From NCBI GenBank assembly GCA_009774615.1, contig VSOC01000051.1:1-24291 (forward strand): a stretch of DNA of 24,291 nt, read 5' to 3'. This DNA comes from Lachnospiraceae bacterium. Lineage in GTDB: Bacteria > Bacillota > Clostridia > Lachnospirales > Lachnospiraceae. Position 1 is the first letter of the stretch; the number at the start of each line of letters is the position of its first letter. The notes below the pieces were generated by a model. The model was not told the origin of the DNA. It did no database searches and saw only the letters and a list, made by a program, of their open reading frames with translations. Of this stretch, positions 1-7,898 are shown in pieces. The translations under genes and the position numbers were made by a program.

Positions 1-3000
1 GGTAATCAAAATGAGTCGTCACCGTGGAGGTTGTCATATCGTTTGCCGGGTGCTGCACCGGGGTAAACGAATAAATCTCCTCCCCCAGAGGAAGGACGAT
101 AATTCCGCCCGGGTGCTGTCCTGTCGTCCGCTTCACCCCCACACAGCCGGAAACCAGGCGGTTAATCTCACAGGCACGCTTTCTCTGGCTGCGCTCCTCA
201 AAGTATTTTTTAATATAGCCGTAAGCCGTCTTATCCGCCAGCGTACCCACGGTTCCCGCCCGGAACGTCTGCCCTTTTCCAAAGATAACTTCGGTGTAAT
301 CGTGGGCCTTACTCTGGTATTCGCCGGAGAAATTCAGGTCAATATCAGGTTCCTTATCGCCTTTAAAGCCCAAAAACGTTTCAAAAGGAATGTCAAATCC
401 CTCTTTTTTCAGCGGTTTGCCGCACACCGGACAGGTGCGATCCGGCATATCACAGCCTGCCATACCAGAGAACTTTTTCACCTCTTCAGAGTCAAAATCA
501 TAGAAGTGGCAGGAAGGACAGATATAGTGCGGACTTAATGGATTTACCTCGGTAATTCCCGACATGGTAGCCACAAAGGAGGAACCGACCGAACCTCTAG
601 AACCCACCAGATAACCGTCCTCATTCGACTTCCACACCAGCTTCTGAGCGATAATGTACATTACGGCAAAGCCGTTGCTGATAATAGAATTTAACTCCCT
701 TTCCAGACGTGCAGTAACAATCTGAGGAAGTTCTTCTCCGTAAATCGCATGGGCTTTGTCATAGCAGATTTTCGGCCGGGTTGCATCCGAATTTGCAATC
801 ACGGGGGGGCATTTATCGGGGCGGACAGGGGAGATTTTCTCGCACATATCCGCAATTTTCCTGGTGTTGGTAATCACCACATCTTCCGCCTCATTCGGTT
901 CTAAATAGGAAAATTCTTCCAGCATTTCTTCCGTGGTGCGAAGATATAACGGAGGCTGGAGATCGCAGTCTTTAAAGCCCTGCCCTGCCTCGATAATCCG
1001 ACGGTAAATCTCATCCTGGGGATCTAAAAAATGTACATCACAGGTCGCACAGACCGGCTTTCCAAACTCTTTTCCCAGTTGGACAATGCGCTTATTTAAG
1101 GCAATTAAATCCTCTTTATTTTTTACCGTGCTCTTTTCGTCCCTCAGCATAAAATCGTTATTGCCCAGGGGCTGGATTTCCAGATAGTCATAAAACCGTA
1201 CAATTTTGGCAATCTCCGCAGCAGGAACGCCGCGGAGCAAAGCCTGATACAGTTCCCCGGCCTCACAGGCAGATCCGATAATCAGACCCTCCCGGTACTT
1301 TTCTAAAAGGCTCTTGGGAATCCTGGGTCTTCGGGCAAAATATTCCAGATGCGAAAGGGAAACCAGACGGTAGAGGTTAATTCTTCCCACATCATTCTTT
1401 GCCAGGATAATGATATGGTTGGTCGGAAGTTTTTGAATCCCGGCTGTGGTCAGTTTGCTTAAGGCGTTGACCTGATCCAGGGTTTCAATATCCTGTGCCC
1501 GGAACATCCGGACAAACTCCTTAAAAATCCCGGCAGTAGCCTCTGCGTCGTCCACGGCCCGGTGGTGATTTTCCAGCGATACCCCCACGGCTTTTGCCAC
1601 GGTATCCAGCTTGTAGCGGTTTAAATTCGGCAAAAGCAGACGTGCCAAAGTCACCGTATCCAGAATCGTCGGCGCATAGGAAAGCCCCAGAAGCTTTGCA
1701 TAATGGGCGATAAATCCTGTATCAAACCCTGCGTTGTGCGCCACAATCACCGCATCGCCGCAAAATTCCAGAAACTGCGGAAGAATCACATCAATCTGCG
1801 GGCTGTCCAGAACCATGGAATCATTAATTCCGGTGAGCTGCTCGATAGCAAAGGGAATCGGCACGTCCGGATTAACAAAGGTGCTGAACCTGTCTGTAAT
1901 TTTCCCGTCCTCCACCTTTACCGCACCGATTTCAATGATTTTATTCTTCTCCGGAGAAAATCCGGTGGTTTCGATATCAAAAACCACATAGGTATCGACA
2001 AAACTCTGGTTGCGGGAATTCTCCACAAGCTGCTTTAAATCATCCACCAGATAGCCTTCCACCCCGTAGATAATCTTAAAATCATCTCCCTTATCCAGGG
2101 CATGATTGGCATCGGTAAATGCCTGTACACAGCCGTGATCGGTAATAGCAATTGCCGGCATCCCCCATGCCTTTGCCCGCTTAATAATGGCCTTAACCTC
2201 GGCCACCCCGTCCATATCACTCATCTTCGTGTGACAGTGCAGTTCCACGCGCTTTTCCAGGCTGTTATCCATCCGTTTGCTGGTAAAATCCTCGCATTTT
2301 TTTATCCCTACGATACTGCCAAGCGTCAGTTCATGATCGAATTTATCAATGGTCGTCACGCCCCGGATTTTTACAAAACTGCCCTTAACAACAGCCTTGT
2401 CCACGTCCTCCATGGCATCCTGGCGCACAAAAAGTTTAATGGTAATCGTATCCGTAAAATCCGTAACATCAAAGATAACAATGGACTTTTCACCGCCGCG
2501 CAGTTCCCGTTTCTCCACGGTTAGAATCTGCCCTCGGATCGTAACCTCCCCGACCTCGCCTTCGATAGCCTCAATATTGGTAAACCCGTCATCAAAATCC
2601 CGTCCGTAAAGCACATCAGGGTTGTCCGACTTGCGCAAAGCGGTGTTTCGTGAGAAGCTGCCGTTTTTGGAGAAGCTGCTTTTCTTGGAAAAACCACCTT
2701 TCTGTCCGCCATTTCCGCTAAAAGAACTCTTTCCTGCGCTGCCATTTTCCGAACCTTTAGCCGCTTCCTTTCTTGCTTTTAAAGAAAGTACTTTTTTACC
2801 TGCATTAGAAGTTTTAACTTCGGAATTTCCCGTCTTGCCCCCTGCGTTTTCCTCGCTCTGACCACCTGATGCCCCACTCTTTGCACCGGAAATCCCATAC
2901 TCATCCCAGGGAATATTTATATCCAAATCTGTGCCTGTGCCCCCATGAAGATAAGCCCCGTAAGCCGCTGCCGCCGCTTCCTCGGCCTCCTTCGCCTGCT

Positions 3001-3523
3001 TTCGCAGCTTGCTTTCCTTAGGCGCAACATAGGTAAATTCAACCACAGCTCCCATGCCGCACCGCTCCTGAAGAATCTTTTCCAGAATCCGCTTTAACTC
3101 CCCCGCCTTTTCCCTTGATACCATGGTATTTTCCACCGTCATCTGCAGTACATCTGGTTCCGGGAAGATAAATTCGGCCTTCTTAAACATGGTGTACATA
3201 ATAATGCTGTAATTCTTTAATTCCAGGGCAATACTGTCCTGATAAACCTCCATCAGCTTCTGCGGCGTATACTGCCCGGAAAGACGGTATTTTTCCTGGA
3301 TCTTAATCGTCATCTTCTTTCCCGGAAAAAGCTGCTCCTTAATCCCGTTTTCCAGGTCATAAATCATCTGCTTTTGAATCAGCCTCGGACTTTCCAGATA
3401 AATGCGAATAGAGCTTCTATCCCTGGTCGATGTCACGCGGGACACCTTGGTCAGTTTTAAAAGCTCTTCAAACTCTTTTTCTATGGTCAATCCGGGAAAA
3501 ACCTCTAAAAATCCTTTTGCCAT
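1..3523 (-). CDS. polC: PolC-type DNA polymerase III alpha subunit (3' end outside window)
   Basis: Replicative polymerase of low-GC Gram-positives, combining 5'-3' synthesis and 3'-5' proofreading in one chain. About 1174 N-terminal residues are visible; PolC is usually 1430-1500, so the C-terminal part is cut off. In order: an N-terminal domain (1-200), a Ser/Gly/Lys-rich linker (about 200-303), an OB-fold region (about 310-400), a PHP segment with HCHTKMSDMD (near 428), and an inserted DEDD exonuclease with FDIETTGF (near 515), HNAGFD and HHRAVDDAEAT. The polymerase core follows, with paired CPSC and CPVC zinc-type cysteines (about 1003-1030), the catalytic PDIDLNFSGEYQ motif (near 1060) and HPGGIIVLP. 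The ATG at 3523 follows AGGAAAG at good spacing. The reading frame is open to the window edge. The gene lies 75 bp downstream of an AT-rich cassette and is probably co-transcribed with ispG. Confidence 0.97.
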   Translation of the reverse strand, partial: MAKGFLEVFPGLTIEKEFEELLKLTKVSRVTSTRDRSSIRIYLESPRLIQKQMIYDLENGIKEQLFPGKKMTIKIQEKYRLSGQYTPQKLMEVYQDSIALELKNYSIIMYTMFKKAEFIFPEPDVLQMTVENTMVSREKAGELKRILEKILQERCGMGAVVEFTYVAPKESKLRKQAKEAEEAAAAAYGAYLHGGTGTDLDINIPWDEYGISGAKSGASGGQSEENAGGKTGNSEVKTSNAGKKVLSLKARKEAAKGSENGSAGKSSFSGNGGQKGGFSKKSSFSKNGSFSRNTALRKSDNPDVLYGRDFDDGFTNIEAIEGEVGEVTIRGQILTVEKRELRGGEKSIVIFDVTDFTDTITIKLFVRQDAMEDVDKAVVKGSFVKIRGVTTIDKFDHELTLGSIVGIKKCEDFTSKRMDNSLEKRVELHCHTKMSDMDGVAEVKAIIKRAKAWGMPAIAITDHGCVQAFTDANHALDKGDDFKIIYGVEGYLVDDLKQLVENSRNQSFVDTYVVFDIETTGFSPEKNKIIEIGAVKVEDGKITDRFSTFVNPDVPIPFAIEQLTGINDSMVLDSPQIDVILPQFLEFCGDAVIVAHNAGFDTGFIAHYAKLLGLSYAPTILDTVTLARLLLPNLNRYKLDTVAKAVGVSLENHHRAVDDAEATAGIFKEFVRMFRAQDIETLDQVNALSKLTTAGIQKLPTNHIIILAKNDVGRINLYRLVSLSHLEYFARRPRIPKSLLEKYREGLIIGSACEAGELYQALLRGVPAAEIAKIVRFYDYLEIQPLGNNDFMLRDEKSTVKNKEDLIALNKRIVQLGKEFGKPVCATCDVHFLDPQDEIYRRIIEAGQGFKDCDLQPPLYLRTTEEMLEEFSYLEPNEAEDVVITNTRKIADMCEKISPVRPDKCPPVIANSDATRPKICYDKAHAIYGEELPQIVTARLERELNSIISNGFAVMYIIAQKLVWKSNEDGYLVGSRGSVGSSFVATMSGITEVNPLSPHYICPSCHFYDFDSEEVKKFSGMAGCDMPDRTCPVCGKPLKKEGFDIPFETFLGFKGDKEPDIDLNFSGEYQSKAHDYTEVIFGKGQTFRAGTVGTLADKTAYGYIKKYFEERSQRKRACEINRLVSGCVGVKRTTGQHPGGIIVLPLGEEIYSFTPVQHPANDMTTSTVTTHFDY

Positions 3524-3550
3524 TTACTTTCCTGTCTTTCTTTTCCTTCC

Positions 3551-3577
3551 ATATTGTATCATCTTATTGAACAATAT
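3551..3577. repeat. AT-rich inverted repeat upstream of polC
   Basis: ATATTGT (3551-3557) and ACAATAT (3571-3577) are perfect inverted arms. The next three bases, TCA and TGA, also pair if a single A is bulged, which leaves a 6-nt loop. The dyad lies 28 bp upstream of the polC start codon, in the gap after the unknown 175-aa gene. It has no U-tract on the polC-coding transcript, so it does not look like an intrinsic terminator there. It could be a protein-binding dyad, an RNA hairpin in the polC leader, or chance in AT-rich DNA. Confidence 0.4.
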
Positions 3578-3598
3578 CTGTTTTGTTTTCTATATTTT

Positions 3599-4126
3599 TT
3601 ATGAAATTTCCTTCATTTCCTGTCTTAATGATTCATTGATTAAACTTTGGATAAAAGAAAGCATCATGTCTGAATTAAGAATAGTATCCATCATCTCCTC
3701 CAGTTGTTTCATTGATTCAATAGTAAATACATCCTTTCGTCTTCCACTATAGGCAACCGCTAAGTCCTCATTCAGAATAATGGTTACTGGATATGAAATT
3801 GTGCCATAGTCAACAAACATCATTCTATATTTATAATGTTCCAGTCCTTTTACGGTAAGAAAAACTTCAAACTTATGCTGCTCTGGATCTTGTTCTCCTA
3901 AATCCTGCTGTATATCCACCATTTCTGACATTTGCTGCATTGTTCCCAAAACTGCCGCAAGTCCTCCACCTCGTTTAGTATAAAAATCAATTGGGCCATC
4001 ATATCTGTCTATATTTCCTATTACATATCCTTTAGTATCTCTCTCAATCTCTTTTAATAAATTTTTTATAACAATATCTGGCGTATATTTATCGATTAAT
4101 TCAAACGTAAATTTTTCCTTATTCAT
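3599..4126 (-). CDS. Unrecognised 175-aa protein, second gene of an AT-rich cassette
   Basis: I do not recognise a family. The protein is 175 residues, acidic to neutral and soluble, with no signal peptide or membrane segment. It reads as a helical N-terminus, then a basic glycine-rich patch with TKRGGGLAA near residue 50, a probably beta-rich middle (about 85-130, with KFEVFLTVKGLEHYKY), and a helical C-terminus rich in Met, Leu and Glu (about 140-175). The ATG at 4126 has a clear GGAGGT 7 nt upstream. It begins 18 bp after the stop of the EEP-fold nuclease gene, so the two are very probably translated from one mRNA. Both are far more AT-rich than ispG and polC on either side, suggesting acquisition by transfer. 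A partner, regulator or inhibitor of the nuclease is possible, but only the context supports this. Confidence 0.8.
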   Translation of the reverse strand: MNKEKFTFELIDKYTPDIVIKNLLKEIERDTKGYVIGNIDRYDGPIDFYTKRGGGLAAVLGTMQQMSEMVDIQQDLGEQDPEQHKFEVFLTVKGLEHYKYRMMFVDYGTISYPVTIILNEDLAVAYSGRRKDVFTIESMKQLEEMMDTILNSDMMLSFIQSLINESLRQEMKEIS

Positions 4127-4144
4127 CCTATACCTCCAATAAAT

Positions 4145-4939
4145 CTACTTATCTTTTATTTCACAGACAATTGGAAAATGATCACTTATCTTTTTATCTG
4201 GATGATCATTTTTATCCCTCAAATCAGAATAGCTGCAGGAAGTTATTATTTTTAAACTTTCCTTCTTAAATAATGGTAAAATATCCTGACTCAATACCAC
4301 TTGATCCACAATATACCACATTGGTAAATATAATTTAGATCGATTCAAATAATAAGTTCCCGGCGGATAAGAAAAATCTCCCATAAAATTCCACATAGGA
4401 TTATAAAACTTTCTATATTCCGTGCTGCCAACTTTTCGATTTGGTCTATCCTTTATCGTCAACGCTGGCAAACCATGAAAACCATCTGCACTTAAACAGC
4501 CTTTATCGTATGGTGCTTCATTAAAATCTCCAATAATTATTGTATTTTTTGAAATTACTTCCTTCTCAAATTGCTGAATCTCATATACTATCTCCCTCAT
4601 ATTTTTATGTCTTTCATCAGACATATCTCCATATGCATCAGATATTAAATGAACACAACATAAAATATATTTATCATTAACCACCTGAATAGAATAATGT
4701 GTATCATGGGGACCAGATTTCATATTTTCATAATTGCTCCAGATACTCATTCCCTTACAGCCACCAGTAAAGCAAGCAGAATGTTTTAAATAATATTTTT
4801 TAAGCAACCTATCCAATTCTATTTCATCCGCATTATATTCAGCCATAATAAATATATCAATATCATAATCCATAACAAGAGATACAATATATTCATTAAT
4901 CGCTTTATTTCTGTGTGTATTCCAAAACATTATCCTCAT
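4145..4939 (-). CDS. Endonuclease/exonuclease/phosphatase (EEP, DNase I-like) domain protein
   Basis: A 264-residue single-domain EEP-fold phosphodiesterase. The metal and catalytic signatures are visible in family order: FWNTHRN (Asn7), AEYN (Glu34), CVHLISD (His97), IIGDFNEAPYD (Asp138 and Asn140), YIVDQVVLS (Asp212) and ISDHFPIV (Asp253-His254). The catalytic set looks complete, so an active Mg-dependent enzyme is expected. The substrate (DNA, RNA, phosphoinositide or other phosphodiester) cannot be read from sequence. There is no signal peptide, so it is probably cytoplasmic. The start at 4939 has GAGG about 15 nt upstream, a long spacing; an ATG three codons later is an alternative. The gene begins 21 bp after the ispG stop and is followed after 18 bp by the unknown 175-aa gene. 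Its AT-rich composition, near 30% GC in sampled lines, contrasts sharply with ispG and polC. Confidence 0.88.
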   Translation of the reverse strand: MRIMFWNTHRNKAINEYIVSLVMDYDIDIFIMAEYNADEIELDRLLKKYYLKHSACFTGGCKGMSIWSNYENMKSGPHDTHYSIQVVNDKYILCCVHLISDAYGDMSDERHKNMREIVYEIQQFEKEVISKNTIIIGDFNEAPYDKGCLSADGFHGLPALTIKDRPNRKVGSTEYRKFYNPMWNFMGDFSYPPGTYYLNRSKLYLPMWYIVDQVVLSQDILPLFKKESLKIITSCSYSDLRDKNDHPDKKISDHFPIVCEIKDK

Positions 4940-4960
4940 TTTTATTTATTACATCCTCAA

Positions 4961-6046
4961 TTAACACGAACTAACTTTTATCCTCTGCTTCCGAAGCTGC
5001 AAGAGCTCCTCCCTAAGCACCTGCAAAAGCTCACCTTCCGGCACTTTTCGGATAACCTCTCCTTTTCGGATCAACAGACCTTCCCCGCGGCCCCCGGCAA
5101 TCCCTAAATCGGCTTCCTTTGCCTCTCCCGGTCCATTGACCACGCAGCCCATCACAGCAACCTTGACACCACTGAGATCATCAAACTCCGCAGCCATCGT
5201 TTCTACTGCATTAGCCAGGGAAATCAAGTCAATCTGTGTCCTCCCGCAGGTTGGGCAGGAAACTACCTCGATTCCGCCCTTCCTAAGACCTAATGTCCGA
5301 AGAATCAGCTTTGCCGTCTTAATCTCCTCCACCGGATCGCCCGTTAAGGATACACGGATGGTATCGCCAATTCCCTGCCCTAAGATCAGCCCAAGACCCA
5401 CGGAAGATTTAATATTGCCTGAATACAGCGTTCCCGCCTCGGTAATTCCCACATGCAGAGGATAATTGGTCTGCTGATCAATCAATTCATGCGCCTTTAC
5501 ACACATCATGACATCCGACGACTTTATGCTGATCACCAGGTTATCATAGCCAAAATCTTCAATCCGCTTTACCTGGGCCAATGCACTCTCCACCAGCCCT
5601 TCCGCTGTTACCCTTCCATATTTTTCCAGAATTTCTTTTTCCAACGATCCGCTGTTTACTCCCACACGAATAGGAATATGAAGCGCCTTTGCTGCATCCA
5701 CCACAGCCTTAACCCGGTCAGCCGAGCCGATATTGCCCGGATTAATCCGAATCTTATCTGCGCCGTTTTCCATCGCGGCAATCGCCATCTTATAATCAAA
5801 GTGAATATCCGCCACCAAAGGAATCGATATCTCTTTCTTAATCTCCCGCACAGCCAGGGCTGCTTCTTTTGTCGGCACCGTCACCCGGACGATCTCACAG
5901 CCAGCTTCCTCCAGACGGTGAATCTGTGCAACCGTAGCCTGAATATCCTCGGTGTGTGTATTGCACATTGACTGAATTGCCACCGGACTTCCCCCGCCAA
6001 TTACACAATTTCCAATTTTAACCTTTCGTGTTGTTTCTCTGCTCAT
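4961..6046 (-). CDS. ispG: 4-hydroxy-3-methylbut-2-en-1-yl diphosphate synthase (IspG/GcpE)
   Basis: Iron-sulphur enzyme of the MEP isoprenoid pathway, converting MEcPP to HMBPP. At 361 residues it is a normal bacterial length. A TIM-barrel part carries the family phrases GNCVIGGGSPVAIQSMCNT and ADIHFDY. The C-terminal 4Fe-4S domain shows Cys264 and Cys267 (SCPTCGRT), Cys301 (MGCVVNGPGEAKEADLG) and Glu308, the expected cluster ligands. I chose the ATG at 6046 because GGTGG precedes it by about 6 nt and the protein then begins MSRETTRKVKIG, as family members do. An in-frame ATG at 6088 would add 14 residues but has poor ribosome binding. It sits with dxr in the same cluster, so two MEP enzymes are encoded close together. 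The usual neighbour polC is separated from it by an AT-rich two-gene insertion. Confidence 0.97.
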   Translation of the reverse strand: MSRETTRKVKIGNCVIGGGSPVAIQSMCNTHTEDIQATVAQIHRLEEAGCEIVRVTVPTKEAALAVREIKKEISIPLVADIHFDYKMAIAAMENGADKIRINPGNIGSADRVKAVVDAAKALHIPIRVGVNSGSLEKEILEKYGRVTAEGLVESALAQVKRIEDFGYDNLVISIKSSDVMMCVKAHELIDQQTNYPLHVGITEAGTLYSGNIKSSVGLGLILGQGIGDTIRVSLTGDPVEEIKTAKLILRTLGLRKGGIEVVSCPTCGRTQIDLISLANAVETMAAEFDDLSGVKVAVMGCVVNGPGEAKEADLGIAGGRGEGLLIRKGEVIRKVPEGELLQVLREELLQLRKQRIKVSSC

Positions 6047-6113
6047 CGATTCCACCCATCCTGTTTCTTCCATATTTTCCAAATACATTTTTTCTTATGC
6101 TTTTTTCCAAAGG

Positions 6114-6154
6114 CAATCTTACCTTCTACTTTTCCCTAATACAATCTTACCTTC
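6114..6154. repeat. Pair of 13-bp direct repeats at the end of the GNAT gene
   Basis: CAATCTTACCTTC occurs at 6114-6126 and again at 6142-6154, a 28-bp period. The second copy contains the stop codon and last codons of the acetyltransferase gene. It looks like a small local duplication in the gap before ispG. No function is evident. Confidence 0.5.
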
Positions 6155-6599
6155 GCTCCATCTCCACCAAATACTCCGGCGTCCCCTCTTCCAGCATCCT
6201 CTCTCCAGTCCGTTCAAATCCATGTGTACGATAAAATGCAATCGCCTTTTTATTTTTCTCCAGCGCCCACAAAAACCGTACCCCAAGCCTGGATACCGCA
6301 AAATCCATCAATTTAGCACCAATTCCCATCCCCTGGAAAAAAGAATCCACATAGAGTTTTGTCAGTTCCTCCCCTTGCGTTTCCAGCATCCCCTTTACAA
6401 ATCCATCATCAAACACCCATGTACGCCCAAGGCGGCCTTTATCTTCCTGATATTCCTGCGCCAGAGGAAGCACCTGGAGATTGATAAATGAGAACTGGTC
6501 ATTCTGAAAAATCGGACGATAACTTACCCTTTTGGTAAATACAAGAATTTCCGCAATCCGGGAAATATCTTCCTTGTTTGCCCGACGAATCTCCTGCAT
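6147..6599 (-). CDS. GNAT-family N-acetyltransferase
   Basis: A 150-residue single-domain protein of the Gcn5-related acetyltransferase fold, which transfers acetyl from acetyl-CoA to an amine of a small molecule or protein. It opens with the usual IRRANKEDISRIAEI strand-helix. The acetyl-CoA pyrophosphate-binding loop appears as FQGMGIGAKLM (near residues 89-99), after the ELTKLYVDSFF strand. It ends with NKKAIAFYRTHGFERTGER, the typical motif-B region. The ATG at 6599 has GGAGG about 8 nt upstream. It lies between rseP and ispG, 70 bp after the rseP stop, in the same direction, so it is probably read from the cluster transcript. It is not part of the usual cluster and its substrate is unknown. 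Confidence 0.9.
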   Translation of the reverse strand: MQEIRRANKEDISRIAEILVFTKRVSYRPIFQNDQFSFINLQVLPLAQEYQEDKGRLGRTWVFDDGFVKGMLETQGEELTKLYVDSFFQGMGIGAKLMDFAVSRLGVRFLWALEKNKKAIAFYRTHGFERTGERMLEEGTPEYLVEMERR

Positions 6600-6669
6600 A
6601 ACTCTGCCTCCAAATCATTTTCCAATAACCTAATTTTATCCGCTATTACAAAACCTGCGTTTTTCCCCT

Positions 6670-7770
6670 CTATCGGAAAATCAAATTCCGAATATCATTA
6701 AACATAATCAGCAGCATAAGTCCCATCAGCACAACCATTCCCGCCAGATGAATCATGCCCTCTTTTTCCTGGCTGATGGCCCTTCCGCGTACAGCTTCTA
6801 CCAGAAGAAACGCAAGCCTTCCCCCGTCTAATGCAGGAATCGGAAGAAGATTCATCGTCCCCAGGGTCGCACTTAACACCACACCGATATTCATTAATGT
6901 CAGCAGCACGCTCAGCCACCCCGCCGATCGAACTTCACCGACCGTTTCGCCCATCTCCGCCACAATGCGCACCGGACCTCCCAGATCTTCCGTGCCCAAA
7001 TACCCCCGGAACAAAAGCCGGAAACTCTCAATTGCCGATCTTCCCTGGAAAATCACCTCATGCCAGCCCAGGCTGAACAAATGCCCGATTCCCTTGGGCT
7101 TATGGTACTCCATCTGATGCTCAATGCCCATCATATAAGCTTTATTTTCCTCGCTGTAGCGCGTTGCCAGCGTCGCCGTATAGCGTTTTACCTGTTCCTT
7201 CCCGGAATACGTATACCAGTTTACTCCCGCCGCCTTCGCCTCGTCGGTCAGCCGCCCGCACTCCATAATCAGTTCTTCTTCCGGGTGAAGCATTAAATAC
7301 TGCTGCAAATCCCGGTATTCCATCAGTTTTTTCCCGTTAATCGAGAAAATAATATCGCCCTCCTCGATTCCCGCAGCCTCCGCCGGATAACCTTCCATAA
7401 TCCCGGAAATCACAGGCAGATCATACCCGCAGTACCAGACAATAATCACACCGAAAATAAACGCCAGAATAAAATTAAACACCGGCCCCGCCGCAATCAC
7501 CGAAATCCTTGCCCAGACCGACTTGCTTAAAAATCCGTTCGGATCGCCGCTGTCCGTATCTTCATCAGCCATGGCACAGGAACCGCCGAGGGGAAGGATT
7601 TTCAGCGAATACCGCGTCCCCCTCCACACCACCGAAGCCAGCCTTGGCCCCATGCCGATGGAAAACTCCATCACCGCCACCCCATTGGCCTTCGCCAGCA
7701 GAAAGTGACCCAGTTCATGAAACATAATAATAAATCCAAATAACAGGATTGCAGCAACTATATTCAGCAA
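6670..7770 (-). CDS. rseP: Site-2 intramembrane metalloprotease RseP (RasP-like, M50B)
   Basis: Integral membrane zinc protease that cuts substrates within the membrane, such as anti-sigma factors and leftover signal peptides. At 366 residues it is typical for Firmicutes. The HELGH zinc motif is at residues 18-22 in the first membrane helix. A further helix lies at about 90-113, then one PDZ domain (about 117-200, GYPAEAAGIEEGDIIFSINGK). The third zinc ligand is in NLLPIPALDGGRL (Asp315), and a last helix is near 340-358. The start is a TTG at 7770, supported by AGGTGG a few bases upstream and by immediate entry into the first helix; no good ATG is nearby. It is preceded by a purine-rich tandem repeat in the gap after dxr. 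The rare start codon may keep expression low. Confidence 0.96.
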   Translation of the reverse strand: MLNIVAAILLFGFIIMFHELGHFLLAKANGVAVMEFSIGMGPRLASVVWRGTRYSLKILPLGGSCAMADEDTDSGDPNGFLSKSVWARISVIAAGPVFNFILAFIFGVIIVWYCGYDLPVISGIMEGYPAEAAGIEEGDIIFSINGKKLMEYRDLQQYLMLHPEEELIMECGRLTDEAKAAGVNWYTYSGKEQVKRYTATLATRYSEENKAYMMGIEHQMEYHKPKGIGHLFSLGWHEVIFQGRSAIESFRLLFRGYLGTEDLGGPVRIVAEMGETVGEVRSAGWLSVLLTLMNIGVVLSATLGTMNLLPIPALDGGRLAFLLVEAVRGRAISQEKEGMIHLAGMVVLMGLMLLIMFNDIRNLIFR

Positions 7771-7785
7771 TTTACCACCTGCTTT

Positions 7786-7874
7786 CTATCTCTTTCTTCC
7801 ATTGATTTCTTTCTTTTATAACTATTTCTTTCTTCTATTACTATTTCTTTCTTCCATCTATTTCATTCTTCCAT
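7786..7874 (-). repeat. Five-unit purine-rich tandem repeat upstream of rseP
   Basis: The gap between dxr and rseP holds five degenerate tandem units of 17, 17, 19, 19 and 17 bp: 7786-7802, 7803-7819, 7820-7838, 7839-7857 and 7858-7874. Read on the coding (minus) strand, each resembles ATRGAAGAAAGAAATAG, with two units extended by two bases. The array is nearly all purine on the transcribed RNA and ends about 10 bp before the rseP Shine-Dalgarno. Several units contain GGAAG, a weak ribosome-binding look-alike. Unit number may vary between strains. A role in rseP translation is only inferred. Confidence 0.75.
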
Positions 7875-7898
7875 TCCACGGACTCTTATCCCGGCTTT

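Noticed and set aside
11..538. A 175-codon plus-strand open frame antisense to polC.
   Set aside because: The opposite strand encodes conserved PolC zinc-finger and catalytic motifs; this is a shadow frame with no domain.
2622..2861. A plus-strand frame rich in Phe/Leu/Pro repeats.
   Set aside because: It is the antisense image of the repetitive Ser/Gly/Lys linker of PolC, with no independent support.
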